Made by a program: the position numbers and the translations under genes | Part shown: positions 5,683 to 13,485 of the stretch, in pieces | Layout: the number at the start of each line of letters is the position of its first letter | How positions within the stretch are numbered: position 1 is the stretch's first letter | Source: Alphaproteobacteria bacterium | GTDB lineage: Bacteria > Pseudomonadota > Alphaproteobacteria > RF32 > CAG-239 | Reading direction: 5' to 3' | Assembly (NCBI GenBank): GCA_024408895.1 | Contig: JAKSUO010000007.1 | Location: forward strand, 1-17,549 | DNA: 17,549 nt | Notes under the pieces: model-generated | Told to the model about the DNA's origin: nothing | Databases searched by the model: none | What the model saw: the letters and a program-made list of their open reading frames with translations, nothing else

Positions 5683-6306
5683 ATGAAACAGGACATCTTA
5701 AGTTTAGAAAATAAAAATGTCGGCTCAATTGAATTAAACGAATCGATTTTCGGTTTGGAAGTTCGCGCTGATATTTTACAACGCGTTGTAACATGGCAGT
5801 TGGCCAGATTGCAAAGCGGTAATCATGCTACCAAAGGCCGTTCCGATGTGGCCTTAACAGCTGCCAAACCGTTCAAACAAAAAGGTTCTGGTAATGCTCG
5901 TCAAGGTTCCAGAAAGGGCGCTCAATTCAGAAAAGGTGGTGTTGTATTTGGTCCGGTTGTAAGAGATTATTCTTTTGATCTGACCAAAAAGTTTAGAAGA
6001 CTCGGTCTGAAAACAGCTCTTTCCGCGAAAGCGAAAGAGGGTAATCTTATCATCATTGATGAAGCAAAGTTGTCAGCTCCTAAGACAAAAGATTTGAAAA
6101 ACAAATTGGCTGCCTGCGGATTGGCAAACTGCTTAATTATTGACGGTAAGGAAGTTGATGTCAACTTTGCGTTGGCCAGCCGTAATATTGCCGGTGTTGA
6201 TGTATTGCCGACAATCGGTGCCAATGTTTATGACATCTTAAGAAAGGACAAATTAGTATTAACAAAAGATGCAGTAAGTTGCTTAGAGGAGAGATTAAAT
6301 GGCTAA
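5683..6306 (+). CDS. rplD: 50S ribosomal protein L4
   Basis: 50S protein lining the nascent-chain exit tunnel; in E. coli it also represses the S10 operon through the leader RNA. The extended tunnel loop is visible around residues 45-100 (WQLARLQSG, GRSDVALTAAKPFKQKGSGNARQGSRKGAQFRKGG in pieces, then VVFGPVVRDYSF). Length 207 aa is normal. The stop overlaps the rplW start by 8 nt, so L23 synthesis is likely coupled. Whether L4 controls the leader here is unknown. Confidence 0.98.
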   Translation: MKQDILSLENKNVGSIELNESIFGLEVRADILQRVVTWQLARLQSGNHATKGRSDVALTAAKPFKQKGSGNARQGSRKGAQFRKGGVVFGPVVRDYSFDLTKKFRRLGLKTALSAKAKEGNLIIIDEAKLSAPKTKDLKNKLAACGLANCLIIDGKEVDVNFALASRNIAGVDVLPTIGANVYDILRKDKLVLTKDAVSCLEERLNG

Positions 6307-6613
6307 GAACAAATCAAACAATGTAACTGCAGCAATGTATGATACATTGGTTCGTCCGGTAATTACCGAAAAATCTATGGTTTCGTCTGAAGCTGGAAAA
6401 GTGGTATTCATTGTACCTTTATCAGCGACGAAAAATGAAGTTAAAGTTGCTGTTGAAGCCATCTTTAACGTAACGGTAAAAAAGGTAAATACCATTAAAC
6501 AATTTGGTAAGGTAAAAAGCTTCAGAGGTCACGAAGGTAAACGTCCTGACTATAAGAAAGCATTAATTACTCTTGCCGATGGTCAAAACATTGATGTTAC
6601 AACAGGAATTTAA
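6299..6613 (+). CDS. rplW: 50S ribosomal protein L23
   Basis: Protein at the exit of the 50S tunnel, docking site for trigger factor and SRP in other bacteria. The 104-aa sequence shows LVRPVITEKSM (17-27), FIVPLSATKNEVKVAVE (37-53) and VKKVNTIKQFGKVKSFRG, the family pattern. The ATG lies inside the last codons of rplD (overlap 6299-6306), with GAGGAGA about 7 nt upstream in the rplD coding sequence. Confidence 0.97.
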   Translation: MAKNKSNNVTAAMYDTLVRPVITEKSMVSSEAGKVVFIVPLSATKNEVKVAVEAIFNVTVKKVNTIKQFGKVKSFRGHEGKRPDYKKALITLADGQNIDVTTGI

Positions 6614-6615
6614 TC

Positions 6616-7449
6616 ATGGCTTTGAATACATATAAGCCCACATCTGCAGGTCGTCGCCAACTGATTCTCGTTGATAAAAGCGAGTTATACAAGGGCAAAC
6701 CTGAAAAGACGTTAACAAAAGGTCTTTCTAAGACCGGTGGGCGTGATAATTTTGGACACGTAACAAGTCGTAGAATCGGTGGTGGTCATAAGCGCAGCTA
6801 TCGTATTATTGACTTTAAGCGTAATAAATTTGATATAGAGGCAACGGTTGAGAGAATTGAATATGATCCGAACCGTACGGCATTTATTGCTTTGGTAAGC
6901 TATAATGACGGCGAAAAGGCTTATATTTTGGCTCCGCAAAGACTTAAAGCCGGCGATAAAATTATTTCAGCTGACAAAGCTGATATTAAGCCGGGTAATG
7001 CTATGCCTTTAAAGAATATGCCGGTTGGTACAATTGTACACAACATTGAGTGGCGCGCAGGCAAAGGCGGACAATTGGTTCGTTCTGCCGGTTGTTATGC
7101 TCAAGTAGTTGGTAAGGATGCCGGTTATGTTCAATTGAAATTAAATTCCGGCGAATTAAGAATAGTTCGTGAGGAATGCTTGGCAACTGTTGGTGCCGTG
7201 TCTAATCCTGATAACCAAAACGTTTCTTTCGGCAAAGCCGGTCGTAAATGTTGGTTGGGTAAACGTCCGGTATCTCGCGGTGTTGCTATGAACCCGGTTG
7301 ATCACCCGTTAGGTGGTGGTGAAGGTCGCACATCGGGTGGTCGTCATCCGGTTACACCTTGGGGTAAGCCGACGAAGGGCGCCAAGACTCGTTCTAACAA
7401 GAAGACAGATCGCTTTATTATGAGATCTCGTCATGATAACAAGAATTAA
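6616..7449 (+). CDS. rplB: 50S ribosomal protein L2
   Basis: Core 50S protein required for subunit association and peptidyl transferase assembly. 277 aa, full length, with the highly conserved RKCWLGKRPVSRGVAMNPVD (210-229) and HPLGGGEGRTSGGRHP (230-245); His230 corresponds to the functionally important His229 of E. coli L2. Starts 2 nt after the rplW stop, and a strong Shine-Dalgarno for rpsS follows its own stop. Confidence 0.98.
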   Translation: MALNTYKPTSAGRRQLILVDKSELYKGKPEKTLTKGLSKTGGRDNFGHVTSRRIGGGHKRSYRIIDFKRNKFDIEATVERIEYDPNRTAFIALVSYNDGEKAYILAPQRLKAGDKIISADKADIKPGNAMPLKNMPVGTIVHNIEWRAGKGGQLVRSAGCYAQVVGKDAGYVQLKLNSGELRIVREECLATVGAVSNPDNQNVSFGKAGRKCWLGKRPVSRGVAMNPVDHPLGGGEGRTSGGRHPVTPWGKPTKGAKTRSNKKTDRFIMRSRHDNKN

Positions 7450-7464
7450 TAAGGAGAAATGCTA

Positions 7465-7740
7465 ATGACTCGTTCTGTATGGAAAGGACCTTTTGTTGAT
7501 AGCTATCTTCTCAAGAAAGCTGACGCTGCTAGAAATTCTAGTCGTAATGAAGTGATTAAAATTTGGTCCCGTCGCTCTACAATGTTGCCACAATTTGTTG
7601 GTTTAACATTCGGCGTTCATAATGGTCACAAATTTATTCCGGTATTGGTTACGGAAGATATGGTTGGTCACAAATTCGGTGAATTTGCTCCGACACGTAC
7701 ATTCTTAGGCCATACCAAAGAAACAGCGAAGAGAGGTTAA
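7465..7740 (+). CDS. rpsS: 30S ribosomal protein S19
   Basis: 30S head protein contacting the A-site finger and S13. 91 aa. Two in-frame ATGs exist at 7459 and 7465. AGGAG (7452-7456) is only 2 nt from the first but 8 nt from the second, and the second gives the canonical MTRSVWKGPFVD; I therefore use 7465. Other signature parts: WSRRSTMLPQFVGLTFGVHNG and GHKFGEFAPTRTFLGH. Confidence 0.97.
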   Translation: MTRSVWKGPFVDSYLLKKADAARNSSRNEVIKIWSRRSTMLPQFVGLTFGVHNGHKFIPVLVTEDMVGHKFGEFAPTRTFLGHTKETAKRG

Positions 7741-7742
7741 TT

Positions 7743-8099
7743 ATGGCTAAGAATAACGCAAAACAAGCAATGGCTGTTTGCCGCTCAGTTCGTACCAGTG
7801 CACGCAAATTAAATCTGGTTGCTCAGACAATTCGCGGGATGGGTGCCGAAAAAGCAGTAGCTGAATTAAGCTTTTCTAAGAAGAGAATCGCAAAAGTTGC
7901 ATTAGGTTTATTGCAATCTGCAATTTCTAATGCCGAAAATAATCACAACCTGAACATTGACAAGCTCGTAGTAAGCGAAGCTTATGTCGGTAAAGGTATT
8001 GTTATGAAACGTATGAGTGCACGTGGTCGCGGAAGAAGCGCTAGAATTTTGAAGCCGTTTTCTTCTATGACTATCGTTGTTTCAGAGCGTGGGGAGTAA
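7743..8099 (+). CDS. rplV: 50S ribosomal protein L22
   Basis: Exit-tunnel protein of the 50S subunit. 118 aa with VRTSARKLNLVAQTIRGM (residues 16-33), a central SAISNAENNHNLNIDKL (70-86) and the beta-hairpin MKRMSARGRGRSARILKPFS (98-117 region) that reaches into the tunnel; no macrolide-type deletion is apparent in that loop. Starts 2 nt after rpsS. Confidence 0.97.
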   Translation: MAKNNAKQAMAVCRSVRTSARKLNLVAQTIRGMGAEKAVAELSFSKKRIAKVALGLLQSAISNAENNHNLNIDKLVVSEAYVGKGIVMKRMSARGRGRSARILKPFSSMTIVVSERGE

Positions 8100-8103
8100 T
8101 TAA

Positions 8104-8772
8104 ATGGGACAGAAAGTTAATCCTACCAGTCTTCGTTTAGGTGTAAATCGCACTTGGGACTCTCGTTGGTATGCTGATGAAAAGTTTACTGACTATCTCC
8201 ACGAAGATCTGAATATTAGAAAATTTTTGAATGAAAAATTAGTTCAGGCCGGTATCAGCCACATCGTGATTGAACGTCCGGCTAAGAAGGCCAGAGTAAC
8301 AATTCATTCTGCCAGACCGGGTGTTGTAATTGGCAAGAAGGGTCAGGATATTGAGAATTTGAGAAAAGAAATTCAAAAATTAACTGAATCCGAAGTTCAA
8401 TTGAACATCGTTGAAATCAGAAAACCTGAGCTTGATGCGAAATTGGTTGCAGATTCTGTTGCTCAACAATTGGAAAGACGTGTTGCTTTCCGTAGAGCAA
8501 TGAAGAGAGTTATGCAATCAGCTCTTCGTTTGGGTGCAGAAGGTATTAAGGTTAGCTGCAGCGGTCGTTTGGGCGGTGCTGAAATCGCCAGAACGGAATA
8601 CTACCGTGAAGGTCGTGTGCCTTTGCACACATTGCGTGCTGACATTGATTATGCAACCTCAACAGCTCATACCACTTACGGTGCTTGCGGTGTTAAAGTA
8701 TGGATCTATAAGGGCGAAATTATGAGTCACGATCCGATGGCGCAAGACAAAAAGTTGGCTGAACAAAAATAA
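8104..8772 (+). CDS. rpsC: 30S ribosomal protein S3
   Basis: 30S protein at the mRNA entry channel. 222 aa. N-terminal GQKVNPTSLRLGVNRTWDSR is diagnostic; a KH domain has the GKKG loop at 77-80, and the basic segment FRRAMKR (129-135) corresponds to the mRNA-helicase patch of E. coli S3. The short lysine-rich C-terminal tail is typical. Starts 4 nt after rplV; 20 nt to rplP. Confidence 0.98.
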   Translation: MGQKVNPTSLRLGVNRTWDSRWYADEKFTDYLHEDLNIRKFLNEKLVQAGISHIVIERPAKKARVTIHSARPGVVIGKKGQDIENLRKEIQKLTESEVQLNIVEIRKPELDAKLVADSVAQQLERRVAFRRAMKRVMQSALRLGAEGIKVSCSGRLGGAEIARTEYYREGRVPLHTLRADIDYATSTAHTTYGACGVKVWIYKGEIMSHDPMAQDKKLAEQK

Positions 8773-8792
8773 TAATGCGAGGTTAAAATAAA

Positions 8793-9224
8793 ATGTTAAG
8801 TCCAAAACGCTTAAAGTTCCACAAACAGCATAAAGGTCGTATTCACGGCTTGGCCAAAGGTGGATCAGAATTAAACTTCGGTTCGTTCGGTTTAAAAGCT
8901 TTGACTCCGGATCGTGTAACGGCACGCCAAATTGAGGCTGCTCGTCGTGCGATTACCCGTCAAATGCAAAGAGCCGGTAAACTGTGGATTAGAATTTTCC
9001 CGGATGTACCGGTATCTGATAAACCGGCCGAAGTACGTATGGGTAAAGGTAAGGGTGCTATTGAATTTTGGGTAGCCAGAGTTAAAGCGGGCCGCATTAT
9101 GTTTGAAGCTACGGGTATTTCTGAAGAAGTTGCTCGTAAAGCATTTGAACTCGGTGCAGCAAAATTACCGGTTAAGTGCAAATTTGTAAGACGCTTAAAC
9201 TCTGATATCAAAGGAGAAGCATAA
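8793..9224 (+). CDS. rplP: 50S ribosomal protein L16
   Basis: 50S protein beside the A-site tRNA elbow and the peptidyl transferase centre. 143 aa, a few residues longer than usual. MLSPKRLKFHKQHKGR, then VTARQIEAARRAITR (42-56), and VRMGKGKGAIEFWVARVK (81-98) are conserved; Arg82 aligns with the hydroxylatable Arg81 of E. coli L16. The stop TAA shares its last base with the rpmC ATG (TAATG), a coupled junction. Confidence 0.97.
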   Translation: MLSPKRLKFHKQHKGRIHGLAKGGSELNFGSFGLKALTPDRVTARQIEAARRAITRQMQRAGKLWIRIFPDVPVSDKPAEVRMGKGKGAIEFWVARVKAGRIMFEATGISEEVARKAFELGAAKLPVKCKFVRRLNSDIKGEA

Positions 9225-9421
9225 TGGTTAAAACTAAAGATTTACGCGCTATGACGATTGATGAATTGGAAACGAAATTGATGGAAAACAAAAAGGAACA
9301 AATCAATTTACGTATTCAACAATCAACAGGACAACTTCAAAATACGTCAAATATTAAGAAGGTTCGTCGTGAAGTAGCTAAAATAAACACGCTCATTGCT
9401 GAGCGCAAGAAGAATAGTTAG
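9224..9421 (+). CDS. rpmC: 50S ribosomal protein L29
   Basis: Small two-helix protein near the tunnel exit. 65 aa, KTKDLRAMTIDELETKLMENK and the second helix NIKKVRREVAKINTLIAERK fit the family. One-base stop/start overlap with rplP; 10 nt before rpsQ. Confidence 0.95.
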   Translation: MVKTKDLRAMTIDELETKLMENKKEQINLRIQQSTGQLQNTSNIKKVRREVAKINTLIAERKKNS

Positions 9422-9431
9422 GAGAAAAAAT

Positions 9432-9671
9432 ATGCCTAAAAGAATTCTTCAAGGTGTTGTTGTAAGTGATAAACAAGATAAAACTGTCGTGGTCAGTGTA
9501 GAGCGTCAGGTTATGCATCCTGTTTATAAGAAAATCGTGAAGAAAAGTAAAAAATTTGCTGCTCACGATGAAAACAATCAGTGCAAGATAGGAGACAGAG
9601 TGTCTATTGAAGAATGTCGCCCTATTTCCAAGCATAAATCTTGGACTGTCATTTCGTCAGATAACGCCTAG
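9432..9671 (+). CDS. rpsQ: 30S ribosomal protein S17
   Basis: Primary 16S rRNA-binding protein of the 30S body. 79 aa beginning MPKRILQGVVVSDKQDKTVVV, with HPVYKKIVKKSKKF and the GDRVSIEECRPISKHK loop. The ATG at 9432 has AGGAG (9420-9424) about 7 nt upstream; an in-frame TTG at 9396 lies inside rpmC and is rejected. Last gene of the S10-type block. Confidence 0.97.
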   Translation: MPKRILQGVVVSDKQDKTVVVSVERQVMHPVYKKIVKKSKKFAAHDENNQCKIGDRVSIEECRPISKHKSWTVISSDNA

Positions 9672-9689
9672 TTAAGAAGGAATAAAAAA

Positions 9690-10058
9690 ATGATACAAAT
9701 GCAAACCAACCTAGATGTTGCTGACAATTCCGGCGCACGCCAGGTGCAGTGCATAAAGGTTCTTGGTGGTTCCAAGAAAACGACAGCTTCTGTCGGTGAT
9801 GTTATTGTTGTTGCAATACAAGAAGCATTGCCGAAAGGGCACGTAAAAAAAGGTGATGTTTACAAAGCTGTTATTGTTAGAACAGCCAGTGATATTCGCC
9901 GCAAAGACGGAAGTGTAATCCGTTTTGATTCAAATGCCGCAGTTTTAATTAATAAAGACGGTGAGCCGATTGGTACTCGTATCTTTGGCCCTGTTACAAG
10001 AGAATTGCGCGCAAAGAAATTTATGAAAATCATTTCATTAGCACCGGAGGTATTATAA
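9690..10058 (+). CDS. rplN: 50S ribosomal protein L14
   Basis: 50S interface protein, partner of L19 and of the silencing factor RsfS in other bacteria. 122 aa, the universal length, with MIQMQTNLDVADNSGARQVQ and RRKDGSVIRFDSNAAVLIN (71-89). First gene of the spc-type block; the 18-nt gap to rpsQ contains only a Shine-Dalgarno. The stop shares one base with the rplX start (TAATG). Confidence 0.98.
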   Translation: MIQMQTNLDVADNSGARQVQCIKVLGGSKKTTASVGDVIVVAIQEALPKGHVKKGDVYKAVIVRTASDIRRKDGSVIRFDSNAAVLINKDGEPIGTRIFGPVTRELRAKKFMKIISLAPEVL

Positions 10059-10366
10059 TGCCTAAAATGAAAATAAAGAAAAACGACACGGTTATCGTAT
10101 TGTCTGGTGACGATAAAGGTAAGACCGGCGTAGTGAAACAAGCTTTGCCTAAGGAAAGCAAGGTTATTGTTGAAGGTTTGAATATGGTTAAACGTCATAC
10201 TAAGCCTTCACAAACAAATCCTGGTGGAATTGTTTCCAAAGAAGCAGCCATTCACGTATCAAATGTTGCTTTGGCTAAAGATGGTAAAGCAACAAAGATC
10301 GGCTACAAAATTGTAGATGGCAAGAAAGTGCGTGTTGCACGCAAAACCGGTGACGTAATCGATTAA
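10058..10366 (+). CDS. rplX: 50S ribosomal protein L24
   Basis: Assembly-initiating 50S protein with a KOW motif (DDKGKTGVVKQALPKESKVIVEG, in part residues 18-40) and NMVKRHTKP. 102 aa, normal. Coupled to rplN by a TAATG junction. Confidence 0.97.
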   Translation: MPKMKIKKNDTVIVLSGDDKGKTGVVKQALPKESKVIVEGLNMVKRHTKPSQTNPGGIVSKEAAIHVSNVALAKDGKATKIGYKIVDGKKVRVARKTGDVID

Positions 10367-10380
10367 TGGGAGAAAATTTT

Positions 10381-10920
10381 ATGACTAATTTTGAAACTTT
10401 ATATAACGACGTCATAAAGAAATCTCTTGTGGAAAAATTCGGTTACAAAAACCCACATGAGATTCCAAAGCTGACGAAAATCGTTTTGAATATGGGTGTC
10501 GGCGATGCCGTTACCGATAAGAAAAAAGTAACATCTGCAATGGAAGAGCTTGCAGCTATTTCCGGCCAACAACCGGTTATGACCAAGGCTCGCAAGTCTA
10601 TCGCTACTTTCAAATTAAGAGAAGGTATGCCGATTGGTTGTAAAGTTACTTTACGTTCTGATAGAATGTATGAATTCCTTGAAAGACTCGTAAACATGGC
10701 TTTGCCGCGTATTAGAGACTTTCATGGTATCACTGGTAAAAACTTTGATGGCAAAGGAAACTTCGCTTTCGGAATTAAGGAACAAATCATTTTCCCTGAA
10801 ATTAACTATGAAAAAGTTGATGAGGTCAGAGGTCTTGATATTGTTATTTGTACAACAGCTAAGACAGATGAAGAAGCTAAACATTTGTTGACTTCTTTTA
10901 ACGTGCCTTACAAGAAATAA
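10381..10920 (+). CDS. rplE: 50S ribosomal protein L5
   Basis: 5S rRNA-binding protein of the central protuberance. Start chosen at ATG 10381 (179 aa, same as E. coli): GGGAG at 10368-10372 is 8 nt upstream, whereas the ATG at 10366 overlaps the rplX stop and would place its own Shine-Dalgarno inside the gene. Conserved: KIVLNMGVGDA, TKARKSIATFKLREGMPIGCKVTLR, and FGIKEQIIFPEI. Confidence 0.97.
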   Translation: MTNFETLYNDVIKKSLVEKFGYKNPHEIPKLTKIVLNMGVGDAVTDKKKVTSAMEELAAISGQQPVMTKARKSIATFKLREGMPIGCKVTLRSDRMYEFLERLVNMALPRIRDFHGITGKNFDGKGNFAFGIKEQIIFPEINYEKVDEVRGLDIVICTTAKTDEEAKHLLTSFNVPYKK

Positions 10921-10934
10921 GCGGAGATTTTACT

Positions 10935-11240
10935 ATGTCAAAAACAAGTTCAGTATACAGAAACTTGAAAAGAGTTAAGATGGCGGCAAAATTTGCTAAC
11001 CGTCGTCAAAAACAAAAAGCAATTATGATGGATAAAAATGCATCTCCGGAAGAGAGAATGCAGGCTCAATTTGCTTTGCAAAAGTTTCCTAAGAATTCTG
11101 CAAAATGCCGCATTCGCAATCGTTGCAGAATTACAGGTCGTTCACGTAGTTATTACAGAAAGTTCGGTTTAAGCCGTGTTGAATTGAGAGATTTAGCAAG
11201 CTTTGGCGAAATTCCTGGTTTAGTAAAATCAAGCTGGTAA
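10935..11240 (+). CDS. rpsN: 30S ribosomal protein S14 (zinc-independent long form)
   Basis: 30S head protein. 101 aa, the long C-minus type: no paired CXXC zinc-binding motifs, only isolated Cys in AKCRIRNRCRITGRSRSYYRKF (about 56-77). The C-terminus FGLSRVELRDLASFGEIPGLVKSSW is diagnostic. AGCGGAG lies about 10 nt before the ATG. Confidence 0.97.
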   Translation: MSKTSSVYRNLKRVKMAAKFANRRQKQKAIMMDKNASPEERMQAQFALQKFPKNSAKCRIRNRCRITGRSRSYYRKFGLSRVELRDLASFGEIPGLVKSSW

Positions 11241-11254
11241 GGAGGAATGATATC

Positions 11255-11653
11255 ATGTCTATGAGTGATCCTTTGGGCGATATGCTCACACGCATTAGAA
11301 ACGCACAAAGAGCGAAAAAAAGTGATGTTGTATCACCTGCTTCTCGCTTGCGTGAAAATGTGTTGGAAGTTTTAAAACGTGAAGGTTACATTGTTGGTTA
11401 TGAAAAAAGCAATGTTCGTTCTGGCGTTAATGAACTTCGTATTCAATTGAAGTACCATGAAGGTACAGCTGTTATAACAGAAATTTACCGTGTCTCTACG
11501 CCGGGTCGTCGCGTTTATTCAAGCGTGAAAGATTTGCCGAGAGTATACAATGGTTTGGGTATTTCCATCGTTTCAACTCCGCAAGGTGTTATGAGCGATA
11601 ATGAAGCACGCAAAGCCAATGTCGGCGGTGAAATTTTATGCCAAGTATTCTAA
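11255..11653 (+). CDS. rpsH: 30S ribosomal protein S8
   Basis: 16S rRNA central-domain binder; in E. coli it is the translational repressor of the spc operon through a site at rplE. 132 aa with DPLGDMLTRIRNAQRAKKSDV and the canonical ending STPQGVMSDNEARKANVGGE. A strong AGGAGG (11240-11245) overlaps the rpsN stop and is 9 nt before ATG 11255; a second ATG at 11261 is less well spaced. Confidence 0.97.
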   Translation: MSMSDPLGDMLTRIRNAQRAKKSDVVSPASRLRENVLEVLKREGYIVGYEKSNVRSGVNELRIQLKYHEGTAVITEIYRVSTPGRRVYSSVKDLPRVYNGLGISIVSTPQGVMSDNEARKANVGGEILCQVF

Positions 11654-11663
11654 GGAGGAAACA

Positions 11664-12200
11664 ATGTCAAGAATTGGTAAATATCCTGTTGTTGTTCCTG
11701 CCGGTGTGGAATTAAGCGTAAGCAATAACACTGTAACGGCAAAAGGCAAGTTAGGCACATTAAGTTATACTTATGATGACAGCCACGTTGCAACAAAATT
11801 GGAAGATGGCAAAATTAGTGTTTCTCCATTGTCTCAAAGCAATATGTCCAGAGCATTGTGGGGAACTACTCGCGCACGCATTAACGATATAGTTAAGGGT
11901 GTCAGCGAAGGTTTTGCTAAAGAAATGGAATTAATTGGTGTTGGTTATAAAGCACGTGTTGAAGGCAAAAATTTGATTTTGTCTTTGGGTTATTCGCACG
12001 AAATTACATTTAAGGCTCCGGAGGGAGTTCAAATTTCCTGCGCCGCGCCGACACAAATTAAAATCTTTGGTGCAGACAAGCAATTGGTCGGCCAAGTTGC
12101 CGCTCAAATCCGTAAATATAGAAAACCGGAACCTTATAAAGGCAAAGGTGTAAAATATACTACGGAAACTGTTCGTCGTAAAGAAGGTAAGAAGAAATAA
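11664..12200 (+). CDS. rplF: 50S ribosomal protein L6
   Basis: 50S protein near the factor-binding stalk base. Starts at ATG 11664 (178 aa) with AGGAGG (11653-11658) 5 nt upstream; an upstream in-frame ATG at 11601 lies within rpsH and would add 21 non-family residues. MSRIGKYPVVVPAGVELSV, LIGVGYKARVEGKNLILSLGYSH in pieces, and the ending RKPEPYKGKGVKY are conserved. Confidence 0.97.
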   Translation: MSRIGKYPVVVPAGVELSVSNNTVTAKGKLGTLSYTYDDSHVATKLEDGKISVSPLSQSNMSRALWGTTRARINDIVKGVSEGFAKEMELIGVGYKARVEGKNLILSLGYSHEITFKAPEGVQISCAAPTQIKIFGADKQLVGQVAAQIRKYRKPEPYKGKGVKYTTETVRRKEGKKK

Positions 12201-12211
12201 GGAATAATTCG

Positions 12212-12574
12212 ATGAATACACCAAAAAAATTGTTTGAAAGAAGAAAAGAGCGTGTAAGATCTGCTATTAAGGCTGCCGCAAACGGGAAAATGAGATTATC
12301 CGTATTTCGCAGCGGTAAGCATATTTATGCGCAAATTATAGACGATGTAAAAGGTTTGACGGTTGCCAGCGCTTCTACACTTGATAAAGAAGCCAGAAGC
12401 CAAATTAAAAAATCTTCTACAGTAGAAGCTGCAAGCTTCATCGGTAAATTAGTGGCTGAAAGAGCTGTTAAGTCCGGTATTTCTGAAGTTATATTTGATC
12501 GTGGCGGATATATTTATCACGGTCGTATAAAAGCTTTGGCGGATGCTGCTCGTGAAGCCGGATTGAAATTCTAG
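12212..12574 (+). CDS. rplR: 50S ribosomal protein L18
   Basis: 5S rRNA-binding protein. 120 aa with a basic N-terminal tail (ERRKERVRSAIKAAANGKMRLSVFRSGKHIYAQIIDD in part, 10-46) and the C-terminal FDRGGYIYHGRIKALADAAREAGLKF pattern. AGGAAT overlaps the rplF stop region about 6 nt before the ATG. Confidence 0.97.
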   Translation: MNTPKKLFERRKERVRSAIKAAANGKMRLSVFRSGKHIYAQIIDDVKGLTVASASTLDKEARSQIKKSSTVEAASFIGKLVAERAVKSGISEVIFDRGGYIYHGRIKALADAAREAGLKF

Positions 12575-12583
12575 GAGATTGAA

Positions 12584-13150
12584 ATGGTACAAGCTACAGA
12601 TCGTCATAATAATAAAAAAGAAGTAAAAGATGAATTGGTTGAAAAACTGGTTCACGTTAACCGCGTTGCCAAAACCGTAAAAGGCGGACGTACAATTTCA
12701 TTTGCTGCGGTTGTTGTTGTCGGTGACCAAAAAGGCCGTATCGGTTTAGGTACCGGTAAGGCAATGGAAGTGCCTGACGCAATTGTAAAAGCAACAAATG
12801 AAGCTCGTAAGACGATGATTCGTATTCCGTTGCGCGAAGGCAGAACACTGCATCATGATATTGCAGGACGTTTCGGCGCAGGTAAGGTTGTTTTAAGAAC
12901 TGCTCCTGCCGGTACCGGTGTTATTGCCGGTGGCCCGATGCGTGCTGTATTTGAAGTTTTGGGTGTACAAGACGTGGTTGCAAAATCTTTAGGTTCCAAC
13001 AACCCTTATAATATGATTAAAGCTACTTTTGATGCTTTGAAATCAATTAATTCTCCGAGAATGATTGCAACAAAGCGTGGTAAAAAAGTCGGCGATATCG
13101 TTAGCCGTCGTGAAAACTCGACTGCTAAAGATGTAAAAGAGGAGGCATAA
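12584..13150 (+). CDS. rpsE: 30S ribosomal protein S5
   Basis: 30S protein at the mRNA entry channel, important for decoding accuracy. 188 aa. Double-stranded RNA-binding-like N-terminal part VHVNRVAKTVKGGRTISFAA, with the conserved GKAMEVPDAIVKA and the C-terminal APAGTGVIAGGPMRAVFEVLG and RGKKVGDIVSRR. The region around VKGGR corresponds to the spectinomycin-resistance loop and appears wild-type. AGGAG precedes by 5 nt. Confidence 0.98.
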   Translation: MVQATDRHNNKKEVKDELVEKLVHVNRVAKTVKGGRTISFAAVVVVGDQKGRIGLGTGKAMEVPDAIVKATNEARKTMIRIPLREGRTLHHDIAGRFGAGKVVLRTAPAGTGVIAGGPMRAVFEVLGVQDVVAKSLGSNNPYNMIKATFDALKSINSPRMIATKRGKKVGDIVSRRENSTAKDVKEEA

Positions 13151-13153
13151 TCC

Positions 13154-13342
13154 ATGACAACTAAAAACAAAACAATTAAAGCTACCAGAACAGGAAGTTC
13201 AATTGGTCGTCCGGCCTATCAGGAAACAAACTTGAGAGGTTTAGGTTTAACTAAGACAGGGCGCACTGTTGAATTGGAGGATACGCCTGCTGTTCGCGGG
13301 ATGATTAAAAAGGTGGCTCACTTAGTTCGTGTAGAAGAATAA
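13154..13342 (+). CDS. rpmD: 50S ribosomal protein L30
   Basis: Small 50S protein, 62 aa, with KATRTGSSIGRPAYQETNLRGLGL (about 9-32) and VELEDTPAVRGMIKKVAHLVRV. Shine-Dalgarno GGAGG (13140-13144) lies in the end of rpsE, 9 nt upstream. Some reduced bacteria lack L30; here it is intact. The only large intra-operon gap follows it. Confidence 0.96.
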   Translation: MTTKNKTIKATRTGSSIGRPAYQETNLRGLGLTKTGRTVELEDTPAVRGMIKKVAHLVRVEE

Positions 13343-13347
13343 CAACT

Positions 13348-13439
13348 GATTGCGCGGAAAGACTGTCATACCGGTTTATGTGCCTTGTTTGTATGCGAGG
13401 GTAAAATTCTGCAGTATTGCACAGTCTTTCTTCCCAATC
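13348..13439 (+). promoter_or_regulatory. Structured RNA candidate in the rpmD-rplO gap
   Basis: The 143-nt gap (13343-13485) folds into a long helix: GATTG (13348-13352) pairs with CAATC (13435-13439), a 4x4 internal loop follows, then a perfect 10-bp stem GAAAGACTGT (13357-13366) with ACAGTCTTTC (13421-13430). Inside, CATAC (13367-13371) can pair with GTATG (13391-13395), and GCA/TGC in GCAGTATTGC may form a small stem, giving a branched fold. No T-run follows, so it is not an intrinsic terminator. No convincing promoter or ORF is seen. The rplO Shine-Dalgarno (AGGA, about 8 nt before the ATG) lies downstream. Cis-regulatory element for rplO or an RNase processing site are the leading guesses. 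Confidence 0.5.
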
Positions 13440-13485
13440 GTGAAGTTTTCTAAAGAGCAGAACACAAGTAAAAAGGAATAATAAA

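Noticed and set aside
7459..7464. Upstream ATG for rpsS
   Set aside because: Only 2 nt from the Shine-Dalgarno; the ATG at 7465 has proper spacing and gives the canonical N-terminus.
13378..13404. 8-codon ORF (MCLVCMRG) in the rpmD-rplO gap, considered as a leader peptide
   Set aside because: No Shine-Dalgarno; it sits within the proposed inner stem and length is expected by chance.
13357..13430. 10-bp stem before rplO considered as an intrinsic terminator
   Set aside because: Loop of 54 nt and no T tract after the 3' arm.
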